Assembly: GCA_011033025.1 (NCBI GenBank)
Contig: WFMF01000054.1
Coordinates: 372,001 to 436,000, forward strand
Source: Beroe forskalii
Lineage: Eukaryota; Ctenophora; Nuda; Beroida; Beroidae
Reading direction: 5' to 3'
Length of the DNA: 64,000 nucleotides
The notes under the pieces are model-generated. The model had not been told where the DNA came from and made no database searches. It worked only from the letters and a program-made list of their open reading frames with translations. Numbering within the stretch: position 1 is the first letter of the stretch; each line of letters begins with the position of its first letter. Positions 47,971-60,422 of the stretch are shown one piece after another. The position numbers and the translations under genes are program-made.

Positions 47971-49066
47971 CTTACCAAATTATATATAAGATTTTCTGGC
48001 AAATTTTTTAAAATACCATTTTTTGGAAATTTCACAAAATCCTCCCAGTATCAAAAAAATTCCTCCCATTAGCACTGCTAACCGTGCTAACCGTTTATGG
48101 AAACGAAGGACACTGTACTGTAACATATCGAGTTACACTCTATTGAAATGTCTTTAAATTACATGTTGTATACCCCGGGCCTGTCGCTACAGTTGTTAAA
48201 TTGTTTTACATATTTCCGAACAATAGAATACCTGAACTCTGTTGCTTCATTTTATTTTAACTAGAGAACTAGGATCATAATTCCTGATTCCTGAATTCAG
48301 ATCTAAAAAACAAATGATTTTAAACCATTGAGTATCTGCCGTTTGTTTGTGTATGACATCACTGAATTTTGTCGTTGTAAGGTCACTAGTCGACGTATAG
48401 CCTGCTCCAGCTGCTGTTTTAGTGTATCACCTTTCAAAATACACTTTCTCTCAAAGAGACGTTATTGGGAGGGGGCACCTGAGGACTGAGCCATTAGTGG
48501 CATTCCATTGTACTCCTTCGGAAAACACTCTCATTGCACCCACTTCTTAAGGGCATTGAGTTTCCGAAGTCTTCGCTTTGTCTTTGTTATTCTGTTTTGC
48601 GAATCCTTTCAGTAATATCACATCATTGGCTACAGGCGGTCTGTTCTGACGTCTGACAGTGAAGACCTCTTGCTGCTTTGTTTATTGGAACCTCACCTGA
48701 GATTTCTATTGCGCTGTTATTTTACTGACTCAGGACACTTTTTCTATAAATCATCAATTCACTACATAATTCACATCTCGTTGTTATGTCAATAGGTACT
48801 AATTACTATCAGGTTACCAATATCACTTGAAAATCTTTGATCAGCTTTTTGATACCATCGAATCAATTACTGTTACTACACACTCTGAATTTTGACGTCT
48901 CACGACCAAAAGAACTCGTGTTTGGATCTGATCCCTTCTCCTGTTACGGCTCAGTTAGCTGAATTGTCACGTACCAGTCGCCTTCCACCACTAGAAAGAA
49001 AAGAGAGCATGTCACTCTGCAACAGCACGGGTTTCCCACACTCTCTGCTACAGGAGTAGGCATTGA

Positions 49067-49110
49067 AACGTCATCAACTCACCATTATAACTCCTGATAA
49101 TGACGTCACT
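49067..49110 (+). repeat. CRE-bounded motif
   Basis: ACGTCATCAACTCACCAT...CTCCTGATAATGACGTCACT; plus orientation, left CRE half weakened. Confidence 0.85.
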
Positions 49111-50847
49111 CTCAACCACCTTTCAAACGAGCGGTGGATCCTTCTCTTTTACGAGTTTACAGTCACAACCAGTGACGGCTTCTCTTGTCTGAGTGGCATT
49201 TCAATCCGTGGGATTTCCTTCTCCGTGTGAAAGATTTCCAGATACTGAGCTCAAGAAAATGATGGGCGGTTTGAATCTTTGATAATAACATCACTCTCCG
49301 ACTTTTATTTCGCTTGGTACTTGGTTGTGCATTATGGTTCGAGAGATTGTTTCAATGTGAATTGAAGATAGTAATTTCCCATTCCATATTGTGCTTCTCA
49401 ATGCTGCATTGTTATTATAAAAAACTTTGTGCTAAGGATCGTGGGAAAAGGGTGACTATCGAGTAAATTTGCATAATGTACAATGTACATTATCTGTGCT
49501 TATCAATTCCTTATCACGCTTTCTCTGTTAACAATGCTTTAATACTTTAATGGACCGATGGTGAGTTTAGGAGTTTGTTTTAGGGCTTACGAACATGTGG
49601 AAGGGAAACATGTTTGAGCGATTTCTGAATCTTCGAATTTCTTACACTTTAAATATATTCTATTCTTCTATTGTTTTGAACAGTTGTTCAACTGATCATT
49701 TGAGCATCAGAGCATAGGACTTAATTTTGTTAATTTAAGAAAAATCAAGGAATTGGACCTTGAGTTGAGCTCTATTGGCTTCCTTGTACCAACCATCGCT
49801 TGAAAAGTTGTGACTGCTCGTGACTTGTTGGAAATCTCTCTGATGAGTAGATCGATATTTTATAAATTGTAGATTACTGTCATCTTTATCGGGGTGATCT
49901 AAACTTTAGTTTTGATAAATGGGAAGCTAAGATAAATGTTTATATGATCATACAGATAACCAATCCAAGACCACCTTTTAATGCCACGTGAAATCTCAAT
50001 TTTTGAGTCACTATACGATTGCTGCATTTCTTGATGTTATTCCTTGATTTCTGTAAATTTACTCTCACGACCGATATCAAGATTTCAAGAGATGAACTTC
50101 ACATCTTTATTTGACTCCAGTCGCGATGAACTGTAAATCATATCTGTTTTACAACTCAACCCGACGTAAGGGTTTAATTTGAAGATGGTGCAACCCCAAC
50201 CTAAGATATTTCTTCTCCATAAAAATTGAAAAAATCTCCTGTCTTCGTCTTTTCTCCAGCGCCCCAAAAGAAAAAACCATAGATCAACTTAATAAGTTGA
50301 TACTCCGCTCGACATCCCCTGCCAATTATGGGAGCCAGCAACTCTTCTATCAAGTCATTGCCTCTGATCAAAGAATCGGAACCAGTCGTCTGTACCAATA
50401 GCTCAATTGATGTATTACCTGTACAAAAGTCCGCCATGAAACTGTCTGCGGTGTTTTGGTTCACGCAAAGCGGCAAAGACTGCATTCTCTCAAAGGATAT
50501 ATCTGTTTTCGTTATATCCCAGTTCCTTTCAACAGCCCCTGGTCAGCATTCTCCACATTTCATGCAACCTGCACTATTAGCTACTTCTAGTGATGTCATC
50601 ATCATGTTTTAACTGAGTGAATTGATGACGTCACACTACCAGCTACCTGTCACACTGGTTATATCGCAGATCATGCGGCTACAAGTAGCTCTAAGTAGTG
50701 GGGTTTTAGAGGTATTTTTATACACAAAACATACTTTGTATTCTTCTGCCGAGTAACCTGCCTACTTTCTACTATAAACAGTAACTCCATGTCATTGGTA
50801 TAATGGCTGGTGGCACTGGTGTCACATGCCACCCTCTCTCCTTGGTG

Positions 50848-50892
50848 TGACGTCATCAACACACCATTCTAAACCCTGATAATGGCGTCACT
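50848..50892 (+). repeat. CRE-bounded motif
   Basis: TGACGTCATCAACACACC then ATTCTAAA then CCCTGATAATGGCGTCACT; followed, like the copy at 49067, by CTCAACCACC. Confidence 0.88.
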
Positions 50893-51269
50893 CTCAACCA
50901 CCTATTCTCCGTTAGAGAGAGGGTTTCTTCCCAGGTAGCATCCTCTGATCCGCTGTGTTTTGAATCTTTAGTCTGCTCCACCATTCCTCCTTCGAGTGCT
51001 GCTACAACAGAAACAATGGCATTCCAAAACCATTGCGAATCACTTGAGGGGGACATGACATCATCTCATGACATCATACAAGGGGAGGGAGAGTGGGTCA
51101 TACAATGAGGGAGTCAGGGAATGCTGTAATCTGAGTGATTTGCTGTAATGTGAGTGATTTGCCACCAGCTGTTGCCCCACATTGCCACACTGTATTGTGC
51201 AGAGGAAACACCACAGAAATTACTCCGTGAATTATAAGGAAACCTGATCCGGTTGAGATGGGTCTTCGC

Positions 51270-51680
51270 TCAGTGCTGGTCGAGTGCAGAGAATAGGCGA
51301 CTCAGAGTGACGTCATTATCAGGGTTTGTAATGGGGAACTGATGCTTCTCAAACTGTATATTCTTCCCGCGAGGTACGTTGGGTGGAGGGATGGAGTTTC
51401 CTATTGGATGGTGCTCTCTGTTTGGTGATCTACCGCCTTCCAGTTGTTGTGGTGTTTGTCCGATTGGTGACCTCGGACTTCTGTCGGGGGTTTTCAGGTT
51501 GAAAAGTGGCGGTGTTTTTGAAGGCGATCTCGTTAAAATCTCGTTTCCTGTCAATTTGAAATGCCTTGTTTTTACATCATGATGCAATTCATGATTTATT
51601 GTTGAGTGGATCAAAGCACGGCTATCTTGATTACTGATAGCAGTGATATCAGCAGTTTCTAAGTTTCTAATTAAACTCAT
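51270..51680 (-). CDS. candidate 136-aa Ser/Pro-rich protein or exon
   Basis: An ATG-initiated frame runs to a stop. Residues ~50-100 are rich in Ser/Thr-Pro motifs (LTRSPSKTPP, TPDRSPRSPIGQTP, SIPPPNVPRG), as in disordered phosphorylation-regulated proteins. Near the C-terminus FPITNPDNDVTLSRL is encoded by a CRE-bounded motif copy (51306-51344), so a repeat is part of the frame. Composition is more coding-like than that of neighbouring ORFs. A promoter-like cluster of the same orientation lies 3.8 kb upstream (55511-55625). No family is recognised, and chance remains possible at this length. Confidence 0.38.
   Translation of the reverse strand: MSLIRNLETADITAISNQDSRALIHSTINHELHHDVKTRHFKLTGNEILTRSPSKTPPLFNLKTPDRSPRSPIGQTPQQLEGGRSPNREHHPIGNSIPPPNVPRGKNIQFEKHQFPITNPDNDVTLSRLFSALDQH
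51306..51344 (-). repeat. CRE-bounded motif (inside ORF)
   Basis: AGTGACGTCATTATCAGGG then TTTGTAATGGGGAACTGATG; minus orientation. Confidence 0.8.
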
Positions 51681-54002
51681 GGTGTTTTGATATTACCCCG
51701 GGTACAGTAGTTGGGCGTACCAATTGGTGTTCCGTCATCCTGGTTTCTAATTATTAGAATCGAGTGTCACAAAGCGCACTTCTAGTCCACCTCCCCTGGG
51801 AAGGTGTTCTTGCTAATGAGGCTAATTAGGATCTAATTAGGATCTCCAGTAATTGAGTGGCTACTTAGTGACTCCTCCCCTGCTTCTTTTCAAAATGTGG
51901 ATTTGAAGTTCTTGCCACAGCCGCATTTTCCATGTCCTCGTCTTTTCAAATAGTTCCTTGATTTCTTGGAGTTCTTGCAAAACTGTTAGATCTTTCTCAG
52001 CGTTGCTCGTACCATCTCATTTGTAGTTTTGGCGATTTGCATATGAGTTAATCTACTTCCATTGTACGAATCTCCTTTTCCCATCACCGATTTTCACATA
52101 AATCCTAAGCCCTCATTGGACAGTTATTATCTGACACTAGCTAGCATCTTGGCTTCTGATCAAGTCTCAACAACACAGTCTCTCTCCCGCGAACTTAGAA
52201 GTTGATGTTCACACGCTGCCCTGTGAAAACCCCAGATGTTTCGCAACGTCTGTGATAAAGACTGATTTGCAAAGTCTACAACAAAGTCTAAAATATATAG
52301 GGCTGCAGTGCCATCTCGAATATATACTTATCACACTTACGTTATAAATGTCAAGGCCGCGATCTAACTCGTACGTTGACGAATTTGAAAGGATGTATTT
52401 TCCTCTGATTATCCCTGGAAGAAGACAGATTTTCCAAACGATATTTTGAGGATTTGTTAATATATGTCAGTTTTGCGAGTGTTTTAGTAAGGTTTTATTA
52501 CTTTGTGATTTACTTTGCGCGTTTCCCTGGCAACCAATCGCTTGCGGAGTAGATTGTGTTAATTAGATCATTAATAAACGCGCCCTCGCCAGTTAGGTGT
52601 GATATTTTATACCACGCCTCCATTTTAGTAGTGTTTTCTGTTTTAGTAGTATTTTATGTTCTGTTTTGCATAATATTATTCAGTCATATTTTATGCGTGA
52701 ATTTTACGTTCAACTTATCAGTGTGAGTTGGTGGTAAATATAGTAATGAAATAGTAACTAAGTAATAAATATAGTAACTTAGTAACTCAGTAATAAATAT
52801 AGTTATTAAATAGTAACTAAGTAATATAGTAACGAGGTAATAAATATAGTAACTTAGTAAGTTAATGTAATAAATATAGTAACTTAGTAAGTTAATGTAA
52901 TAAATATAGTAACTTAGTAAGTTAATGTAATAAATACACGCATCACATGTTTCTGTTAGCGATATATTTAAAGCAAAGAAGTTCTCCTTGGAATCTCATA
53001 AAGATTATTATCCCTTATTTAAACATCGCAATAAAACTCGAGCATCTTTAATATAAATACAACAAAAGCCCCCTTCACTCGCACGAAAACACTTCGCTTC
53101 ATAGACGTCTTTCATAGGTGTTATGTGAAAAGTAGGCGATTTAAAGCCCCAAATTTCCCTTTTTAATCTCTGATAATGATATCACACTCCTTGACTTATT
53201 GACCGCGAGAGACATCCAAATATCGCGCGTTATATAGAAACCTGTTGCCATATGAAATACATCTCATCTCCTCCATTAGATGAAATCCATTATAAAAAGC
53301 TTTTAGAGTGTACGCAATATCTGTGTATTTGTTATAGAGGAGGTCCGCAGTGTTACTTTGCTGACTTGAGAGTTGTGTACAATCTGTAGTATTGCTATTT
53401 TCTTATCACACGTTGTATAATGTATTCAATAATGTATTTACTTTTCTCTTGTGTACAATTTGTAGTAGTATTGCTATTCAGCTATTTCCTTATCTCGTAA
53501 CACAATTTGTAATGTTTACCTTTCTCATTTCCTCTAATCTCTTTGTATTACAGCTCGAGATAAGATAAGCGGTGATTCAATATTTTTATCAGCCAGTGAT
53601 ATTCTTTCTGATACATCTTTTGTTTCTATATTTGGCATGAAATGCGGCTCAATCTCCACAGTTCATTGGAAGCCACAGTAATTTGTCTCCAGAATGTCTA
53701 AGTTTGTTGTTGTATTTGAACACACTTTGGTCTATGACATTGTTTTAGCGATTGGTACGCTGCATTCTCAAATTCCATATATATACCATTTTGACAACTT
53801 GCTAAACGTAACACTTGACTATCTTCCTAAGGATCTTTGGTCGGTTTACTACAGGGTTATGAAACAAGGCACGTGTTTGTTAGTCATTAGTTCAATCTTC
53901 CTGTGACATCCTGAGCCACCTGGTTTGTAATGAGAGTAGTTTCAGGTGGAACTGTTTACAGGAATACAGATAGAGTTAGAACGAGTATTAGATAGTCCTG
54001 CG
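51681..54002. other. low-repeat region
   Basis: Apart from the tandem repeat at 52735-52935 and a weak CRE-motif relic near 53164 (CTCTGATAATGATATCAC), nothing is recognised. Confidence 0.45.
52735..52935. repeat. AATATAGTAACTTAGTAA tandem repeat
   Basis: Units of AATAAATATAGTAACTTAGT with a final threefold 33-bp unit ending AAGTTAATGT. Confidence 0.85.
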
Positions 54003-54043
54003 TGACGTCATTATCATAGTTTAGAATGGTGAAGTGGTGACAT
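54003..54043 (-). repeat. CRE-bounded motif
   Basis: TGACGTCATTATCATAG then TTTAGAATGGTGAAGTGGTGACATC; minus orientation. Confidence 0.85.
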
Positions 54044-54226
54044 CGAACTGTTATCATCTCGCCAGTTTCCTCTAGTCTCTGATTTTCTCACTAGTTTCTC
54101 CTTGTTTCTCTTCTCAGCACGTACTTCAAACCAGGCTTCAACAGCAGCAACTCACTAGTACAACCCCTCTACGTTTCAACACACTTCACCACTCTGCGAG
54201 GCGTCAGCTCCAGGAAATAGACGGTG

Positions 54227-54268
54227 TGACGTCATCAACTCACCATTTTAAAGCATGATCGTGACGAA
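54227..54268 (+). repeat. CRE-bounded motif
   Basis: TGACGTCATCAACTCACC then ATTTTAAAGCATGATCGTGACG; the right CRE is damaged. Confidence 0.85.
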
Positions 54269-54844
54269 ACTTTGAACCCCCGCTTACTTGCTTGAAGTTA
54301 GGTAGAGTGTGGCTATATCCTAGCACTTCTAATGTACTAAGTAGTTGTTACTGCAGTATCTACTCTTTTTAACACACATTGATGAAATACCACATTTTGT
54401 GTGCTGTTGATGCGTTATTTGGATGCCAGTTCATCCTCACTATTTAATGTTTTGTAGTTTTTATTAAAATCTATTTCATAGTTCCGTGAGTGTTCTCCTT
54501 ACTTCCTTTATTATTTTCCTCACATGAGGTCCCATGTTTGATCTCGTAAGAAGTGATCACTGATTTAAACCATTTCTTTTCAATTCTTATATCGGTTAAA
54601 AGTTTATTAGTAAAAAAACACAACAATGCTCCCAGTAATTTATTGCCCTTTAAAGATGGTGCAGTGCCTCTTAAATGCCCATTTCGAGTGTTCTTATGTA
54701 GAAAACTCCACCAAGATTAAAGGAAAGTAAGAGTAAGAGAAGAAGAGAGAAGCACTCATCCAATGAAAATAACCCTGCACCCTCTCCCCCACTCTGCATT
54801 CCATTGGTATTAACTCACTCCTATACGCCAGACAACAGGCGCTG

Positions 54845-54889
54845 TGACGTCATCAACTCACCATTCTAAGGCATGACCATGACGTCACT
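54845..54889 (+). repeat. CRE-bounded motif
   Basis: TGACGTCATCAACTCACC then ATTCTAAGGC then ATGACCATGACGTCACT. Both CRE palindromes are intact. Confidence 0.9.
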
Positions 54890-55296
54890 ATTGTTAGTGC
54901 AGAGGTTTAAATAAATCGGGTTCTCGGGTGCATTTCTGTGTGTGTTGTGTTTCGACAAAAGTTTACAAAGCTCTCGAGCTCTCAAGAAATACAAGACATA
55001 TCAGTTGCTGTCATGATAACCTTACTAAGTCGTGCTTTGACTTATAAGTAAGAGAAAAAGTTTTTTTAATGAAATCTTATCTGAAACGACTAAACGAGTC
55101 AGGATTTAAAATAAATTACCTGCCTCTTGCTAATCCATCTCCTTTAGCTCGAATGATGTTATACACATTACAAGTAGATTTTAACTACCACATTATTATC
55201 ACGGTGGGTACTGAAGAAACCACCCAACTCCACAAGCTGCTCCCAAGATACTGGCAGGCTCACCTTTTAAAAAGCTGTGATAATATACAGTAGATC

Positions 55297-55430
55297 GAGT
55301 CATCAACTCACCATTCTAAACCCTGATAATGACATCACCAACTCACCATTCTAACTCACCCACTCTAAGCTTTGATAATGACGTCACCAACTCCCCCACT
55401 CTTACCCATGATAATGACGTCACCAACTCC
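55297..55430 (+). repeat. CRE-bounded motif, tandem array of three to four
   Basis: GTCATCAACTCACCATTC...CCCTGATAATGACATCACC is followed directly by two more units ending TTTGATAATGACGTCACC and CATGATAATGACGTCACC. Neighbouring units share the CRE at their junction. Confidence 0.88.
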
Positions 55431-55510
55431 CCCACTCTTCCACCTTTCCTAGCTTGGAGCGTGATCTATTCCCGATACTGCCTGGCTCCCGTTCCCATCC
55501 TGCCCGGCGC

Positions 55511-55625
55511 TATATATAAGCAATATGTTAACCACGAAATCCAGTCTCTGATCACGTGACCTGTGTTCTCTGCCCTGATTGGTCAGCGAGTGTCACGTGA
55601 CACGGATGGGAGGCGCTGATTGGTG
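55511..55625 (-). promoter_or_regulatory. promoter-like cluster, minus orientation
   Basis: Read on the minus strand: CCAATCAG (55618), GTCACGTGAC E-box (55592-55601), GACCAATCAG (55577-), GTCACGTGAT (55551-55560) and then CTTATATATAGC, a TATA box at 55511-55520. CCAAT and E-box upstream of a TATA box is a standard order, predicting initiation near 55480-55490 toward lower coordinates. Confidence 0.5.
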
Positions 55626-56027
55626 GTTGAAAACATCGTCACATCACGTTCGGATCTAAAGCCGTGTTGAAAGCTGTGTTTTATACAAGGGATCTACGTG
55701 TGTTTGGAATTATCTGATGTATTTACTTGTAGCCGGGTTATTCGTCCTGTTTTTAGAGTCATGTTCTCAGCGTCTTGCATAGTTCGGCTATCTTTGCTAC
55801 TCCTTCACCAAAAACCTTTCATGCATTCTTTGTATCATTGGGCATCTTATCGGGACACCTTTCTACCTTGTAACGTGTTGATGTCCACATTCCCCCCTAG
55901 TGAACATTGTATTTACTAATATTTAGTAGTGTTCACAGTGTCCACCGTTAAATGCCTCATGGTGACCGTCTGGTAGCTCTACTCACTACATGCCACTTAG
56001 TTAGCTTGTGAAAAGTGGGCGTTCCTG

Positions 56028-56074
56028 AGTGACGTCATTATCAGGGGTTAGAGTGGTGAGTTGATGGCGTCATC
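56028..56074 (-). repeat. CRE-bounded motif
   Basis: AGTGACGTCATTATCAGGGG then TTAGAGTGGTGAGTTGATGG then CGTCAT; minus orientation, closest to full length on this strand. Confidence 0.88.
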
Positions 56075-56765
56075 TAGTCTACCCACATGCAGCTCCTTTT
56101 ACTCAGCGTGAGAAGAACCTGCAACCATTTCAGATGGAATCGAGTGTTGCCTTTGCACGCTTTTTTGATAAATAGGTTGTTTGTAACTTTGTCCTTTCTA
56201 CATGATGGGGCATACGATAATACGTCCTAAATAAGTCTCTGTAATTAACTTCGCATTAAAAGATTAGGAAATAAATACCCAATTATAGCCCGTGTACTGT
56301 CCCCCAATACCAAGTGAGGTAGTGTTTGAGTGTCTGAATGATGTCACTGCTAAAGTAAGGTTTTATTGGATGTTTCTTACTTGATGATTTGTGTCTGATT
56401 TCGATGCTTTCGAATTTTCCATTTCTTGAATATCGACCTTTTCTTGCTTCAGTTGACATCGCATTACATTTTGATCGCCGTGCTCGAAGAAAAGTGATGT
56501 TAATTGGCATTTTAAACATTGATAATGCCATCCCACGCCCATTCTTAGAACCCTGCAGAAAGTGTAAGCTTGCCCCATCCAATTAGCAACACACAATCCC
56601 TCAATCAAGCATGTGAGGGCGTTTGAATGTCCTGCATAAATGTTGAATGTCCTGTATAAAATAGGTGTAGTTTAGCTTGGCCTTGTTATTGTGGTGAATT
56701 GGTGGCGTCACGTCTCTGATATTCCTTATGGCTGCTCCATCCTAATTCCAATTAGCATCTGAAAC

Positions 56766-56948
56766 TACATGAAATTAAGTACTCCGAAAATTAAGAACGC
56801 ACATTATTAGGCAACACCAAATTAAGCATTTTTCATAGCTATTTTGCTTATTATTTATCATATCAATTTTTGACGTTACACCAAATTAAGTATTTTTTGC
56901 GGCCTGAGTGCTTAATTTTCTGCTTACTTGATTTCATGTACTAAGGTA
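56766..56948. mobile_element. ~185-bp MITE, copy 2
   Basis: Reverse-oriented relative of 39439-39631. The right TIR (ATTTCATGTACTAAGGTA) is intact; the left is shortened to TACATGAAATTAAGTA. Confidence 0.82.
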
Positions 56949-58039
56949 GTATCCGCACTCATGCCTTGTAACTCATTGCTTGTATCTGGCGTGTCACTCA
57001 TTTACCCTGAATCCCGCTTGAATATGCAAGTAAGCTCGAATAACATTTCAAAAATATTACAATGTGTCAACGTGATGTCCTCAAAAAATTTTCTATATCC
57101 AAGCTTTTATTGGTTTCAAATTTCAGTTATTTTTCGTTATCTTTGCCGGGTGCTGAAAACCCTGAAAAGTGCTGTCAAAATCTACGTTTTTTGCATAAAT
57201 TATGTACCACGTAGAGTTATAATTGCTTTACCGCGGACCAAATGTTTGACAAGTTTATATTATTACTCTTTTCGTTACTTTTTGTACCCCTCTCCTTACT
57301 GACGATGTTAGAGCTGTTTGACAACCTAAAATTAGTGTGTGGTTTTGAGGGTAACAATATCGAAGCCTCTCAAAAGAGTTTTCATTTCTACGGCTATTTT
57401 GAGAGCAGTGTTGCTGTGTTCAAATTGAAATGTTTCCCTTGTACTTTTAGGTAGAAGTGTTACTTTCTTAAACCTTGGAAATAATTTTAGCGTAGTCGGT
57501 TTAGACGTTTGTGTAAGCGCTAATAAACTTTCCGGAGTAAAACAATAATTTAGTAATATACTGATGAGAATTATCCCAAATTTTCAATTCATTGAATGGC
57601 CGGATTGAACTATCACAATGATGCTTTTCCCATCTGCCTTTTATTTCAAAGTTTTAATGCTTTCTGTATTGTTATTTGAGTCAAGAACATGCCAGAAATC
57701 ATCATTGGCAAACACTGGCAGCTTTTATCAATCTTCAAAGAGTCAATTATTAAATGTTACTCAGATGTTCCCATAATAATTATGACATAAATCCAGTGCA
57801 ATATAAATATATATTGATTCTTTGATACAGTATAACATATAATATACTTTTCTCTGCCTAATTCTCCTAGACTTGATCTGACACTTCCTCGTCTATTCTG
57901 GAGTGTATTGTCTGATTTCTCTATTTCTGTGATACACTGTGTACTGTAACATTGTAACAGTGTCTCAGTGTGTTGTGACTATTGATAGTACTGCTGAGCT
58001 TCCCACACAATGTACAAGTTTGTAGTATTTCACAAAAAA

Positions 58040-58122
58040 AACTTTGCCAGTCGTCTAATTAACCCTTCAATAATTTCACATTGTGAAATTATTGAAGGGT
58101 TAATTAGACGACTGGCAAAGTT
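58040..58122. repeat. perfect 83-bp palindrome
   Basis: Arms of 41 bp (AACTTTGCCAGTCGTCTAAT through ATAATTTCACA) pair without mismatch around one central base at 58081. Flanks CAAGTTTGTAG and CTACAATTTG extend the symmetry imperfectly. Confidence 0.95.
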
Positions 58123-58586
58123 GCTTTTGCAGCTAAGATTCTACAATTTGTTTGCCCCACATCGATTAGATGTATCGTTGTTAACCGCTTATTGACCTCC
58201 GCTGTTTAGTAATATGATATTATGCAACTTCTAAGGAGGTTTACGCAGTGCTCCTTTATACCCATTATGCACGCTAAAACAGTTACACTTTTTAAAAAGT
58301 GCAACTACAGTGCCAAAAAAGTGGAACTACAGTTGATAATAAAACCATTTTGGCATTGTTCCCCAGTGTTTTTCAAAACGTGACCTTACTATAGCGGGGA
58401 GAGGTGTTAAAATGAACACTGGGGTGACAGACCGCAGATTTCACACTGAAAGATACAGTAGCTGCTCTTATCACAATAGCTCAAATATTATATAGACAAG
58501 CCAATAACACTACATATTCTCATATTCTTGCTTGATTATGCATAATTACTTAATATATGCCTACATTTATTGTCGTTGCATAATTC
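58123..58586. other. no recognised feature
   Basis: AT-rich sequence without ORFs or repeats of note. Confidence 0.5.
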
Positions 58587-58725
58587 GGTTTTGTAACTCG
58601 CAAAAACTGCAAACCTTCCATTAAAACCTCGGCCTTCGGCCTCGGTCTTAATGTGTTATTATGCCCTCGCGCTTCGCGCTCGGTGCATAATATCGCGGTT
58701 TGCAACTTTTGCTAGTTACAAAACC
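58587..58725. repeat. nested palindrome with two CTTCG-loop hairpins
   Basis: Outer arms GGTTTTGTAACT.GCAAAA..TGCAAACC pair with the right end. Inside lie two hairpins of the same design: CATTAAAACCTCGG-CCTTCGG-CCTCGG..TTAATG and ATTATGC..CCTCGCGCTTCGCGCTCGG..GCATAAT. Confidence 0.85.
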
Positions 58726-58840
58726 TCTCAAAATGTAGCTGTCTCCTTCCTCTCCTTGCCAGCCTCTTCCTACACCTGGGTCACGCTTCAAAAGGTTAGT
58801 ATTGTTAGTATTAGCCACAGGTCACTGGTCACAGGTCACT

Positions 58841-58898
58841 GACCAATCAGCACACGAGTTGATCGTTAACTCGCGCACTGATTGGTCGCTTATATGCC
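58841..58898 (+). promoter_or_regulatory. inverted CCAAT pair with TATA-like element
   Basis: GACCAATCAG (58841-58850) and CTGATTGGTC (58878-58887) are exact inverses with GAGTT/AACTC between. CTTATATGCC follows at once. This could start a plus transcript near 58920, 1.5 kb upstream of the Ig-like exons. Confidence 0.4.
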
Positions 58899-60422
58899 AC
58901 CGACATAGGTCAAGTATCATAGCAGTTCGTTTTAACTTCTTTACCTAACATTCTTAAATTGAAATTCCGTGCTGTCTTGATACCACTGAATTTATGACCT
59001 TAAGTGGCACTAGAGAAGCTCCAAAATCCAGGGGGTCCTTTCCGAAGTTAGACCTAAGTCGATTTATTGGTGGTTTTCAGACCCCGACCTACTGGTTAAA
59101 TAGGTTTGCCAGAGTTAGGTGAGGTATACCAGAGATAGGTGAGGCAGTCCTCTTCCCAAGTTCTCAGTTTCCCACGGAAGCCAGCATTGCTTGCTTGGCG
59201 TGTACTAACTGTACCACCTCGCTACACTACCTCCTTGCTTTGATTATAATGGGAATATTAGGATACCGGCTTTCTCACATCATACCACATAGAAGCATAA
59301 AACTCTTCATTACTGTGATAAGGTGATAGTCTACTTTTCTGCTGATAATTAAAGGTTAGACAAGCAGGATTTAGCCCCGTGGGGTGTCAGGCGTGAGTGT
59401 GGTAAATGAGAGTTTACTTGTTACTTACTTAAATCAGTGGGATTCTATAATTAGTTAACCCTGGGGTTTTGTTAGTGGGTAAATGAGGACTGGGCCCATG
59501 GGGCATTATTGAGAGGCGTTGGTGTTTGGCACCCTGGGGCACTAACCTATGCAGATATAGTTGCCTATTATGTGGGTTGATAAGGCGTCAATAATAGTTA
59601 GCTTTTAAGTGGTTGACTGAGGGCTATTAATCTCATGCAGCACTATGTTGCGTGTCTTATCGCATGCACTGTGAGTCCTTTTACCTGAACAGTAGATATG
59701 CACCACCCAACAGGGCTGGAACAGATGTTTTAAATCACTGAATTGCCTTTTGTCAATCGCTAAACACATGTGCAATACCCAAGCAAACTCCATGATGATA
59801 AGTGATATGGCCCTGGGGGATGGACTCTAGACTTGACGAACAAGTTCCTATTTCTCCCCAGGGTCGTCTGGCGGGGGCATCACTAATGGCACTATTCTTT
59901 GTCAGTGTGACACATCTTCTATAGTTAACAGTAGCTCCCCATACAATATGGAATACGTCATAGTTCAGAGATTTAGCACACTGAACCGTTCTTGATTAGT
60001 TGACATAATAGTATGACAAGTGGTTTGTGGTAACAGGTGTCAGATGTGCAGAGGCACTTTTAGTGCGATTTAAATAGGTAAATTAACTTAACAATTGGAA
60101 CATTCAGTGCCACTTATTAAAGGCCTATCAGTACTGACATGATAATAATATGACCTTTGAATGGTCAATGGTCATGGGGCTAATGTGGTTTCGCACTAGT
60201 GACAGTTTTCCCTAATCAATTCGTAAATGTAACATGCCTTCAATTCATGTATTGATAGCATCAGAAAAATACCTTTTGTACTTTGCAGGCTGTTCAGTCA
60301 TCACTAAGTTTATATCAAACTGTAAAAGTATATCATTGTCATTTTCCGTAAGGAGTAACCCAGTTATTTGGGTATTTCCTTGTTTTCCTCACCTTTTTTC
60401 CTCACCTGTTTTCATGTTTCAG
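58899..60422. other. no supported gene
   Basis: Possible 5' region or intron of the Ig-like gene. I could not find an ATG exon with compatible phase. Confidence 0.4.

Larger units (their letters stand above)
48081..51269. other. low-repeat region, probably intronic or intergenic
   Basis: It contains three CRE-bounded motif copies or relics, listed separately or noted at about 49281 (TTTGATAATAACATCACTC). ORFs up to 94 codons (for example 50328-50612 +, starting MGASNSS) have no supporting feature. Confidence 0.45.
55626..58039. other. low-repeat region
   Basis: Contains a CRE motif copy (56028) and the second 193-bp MITE (56766). ORFs up to 124 codons (56928-57302) begin inside the MITE flank and look non-coding. 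Confidence 0.45.

Noticed and set aside
50328-50612. 94-codon plus ORF beginning MGASNSS (myristoylation-like)
   Set aside because: An equally long ORF lies on the other strand, and there is no domain or splice support.
58765-58796. 32-nt candidate exon (SSYTWVTLQK) with strong acceptor CTCCTTCCTCTCCTTGCCAG
   Set aside because: It ends in phase 0 when it starts in phase 1, which is incompatible with the exon at 60423; too short to support alone.
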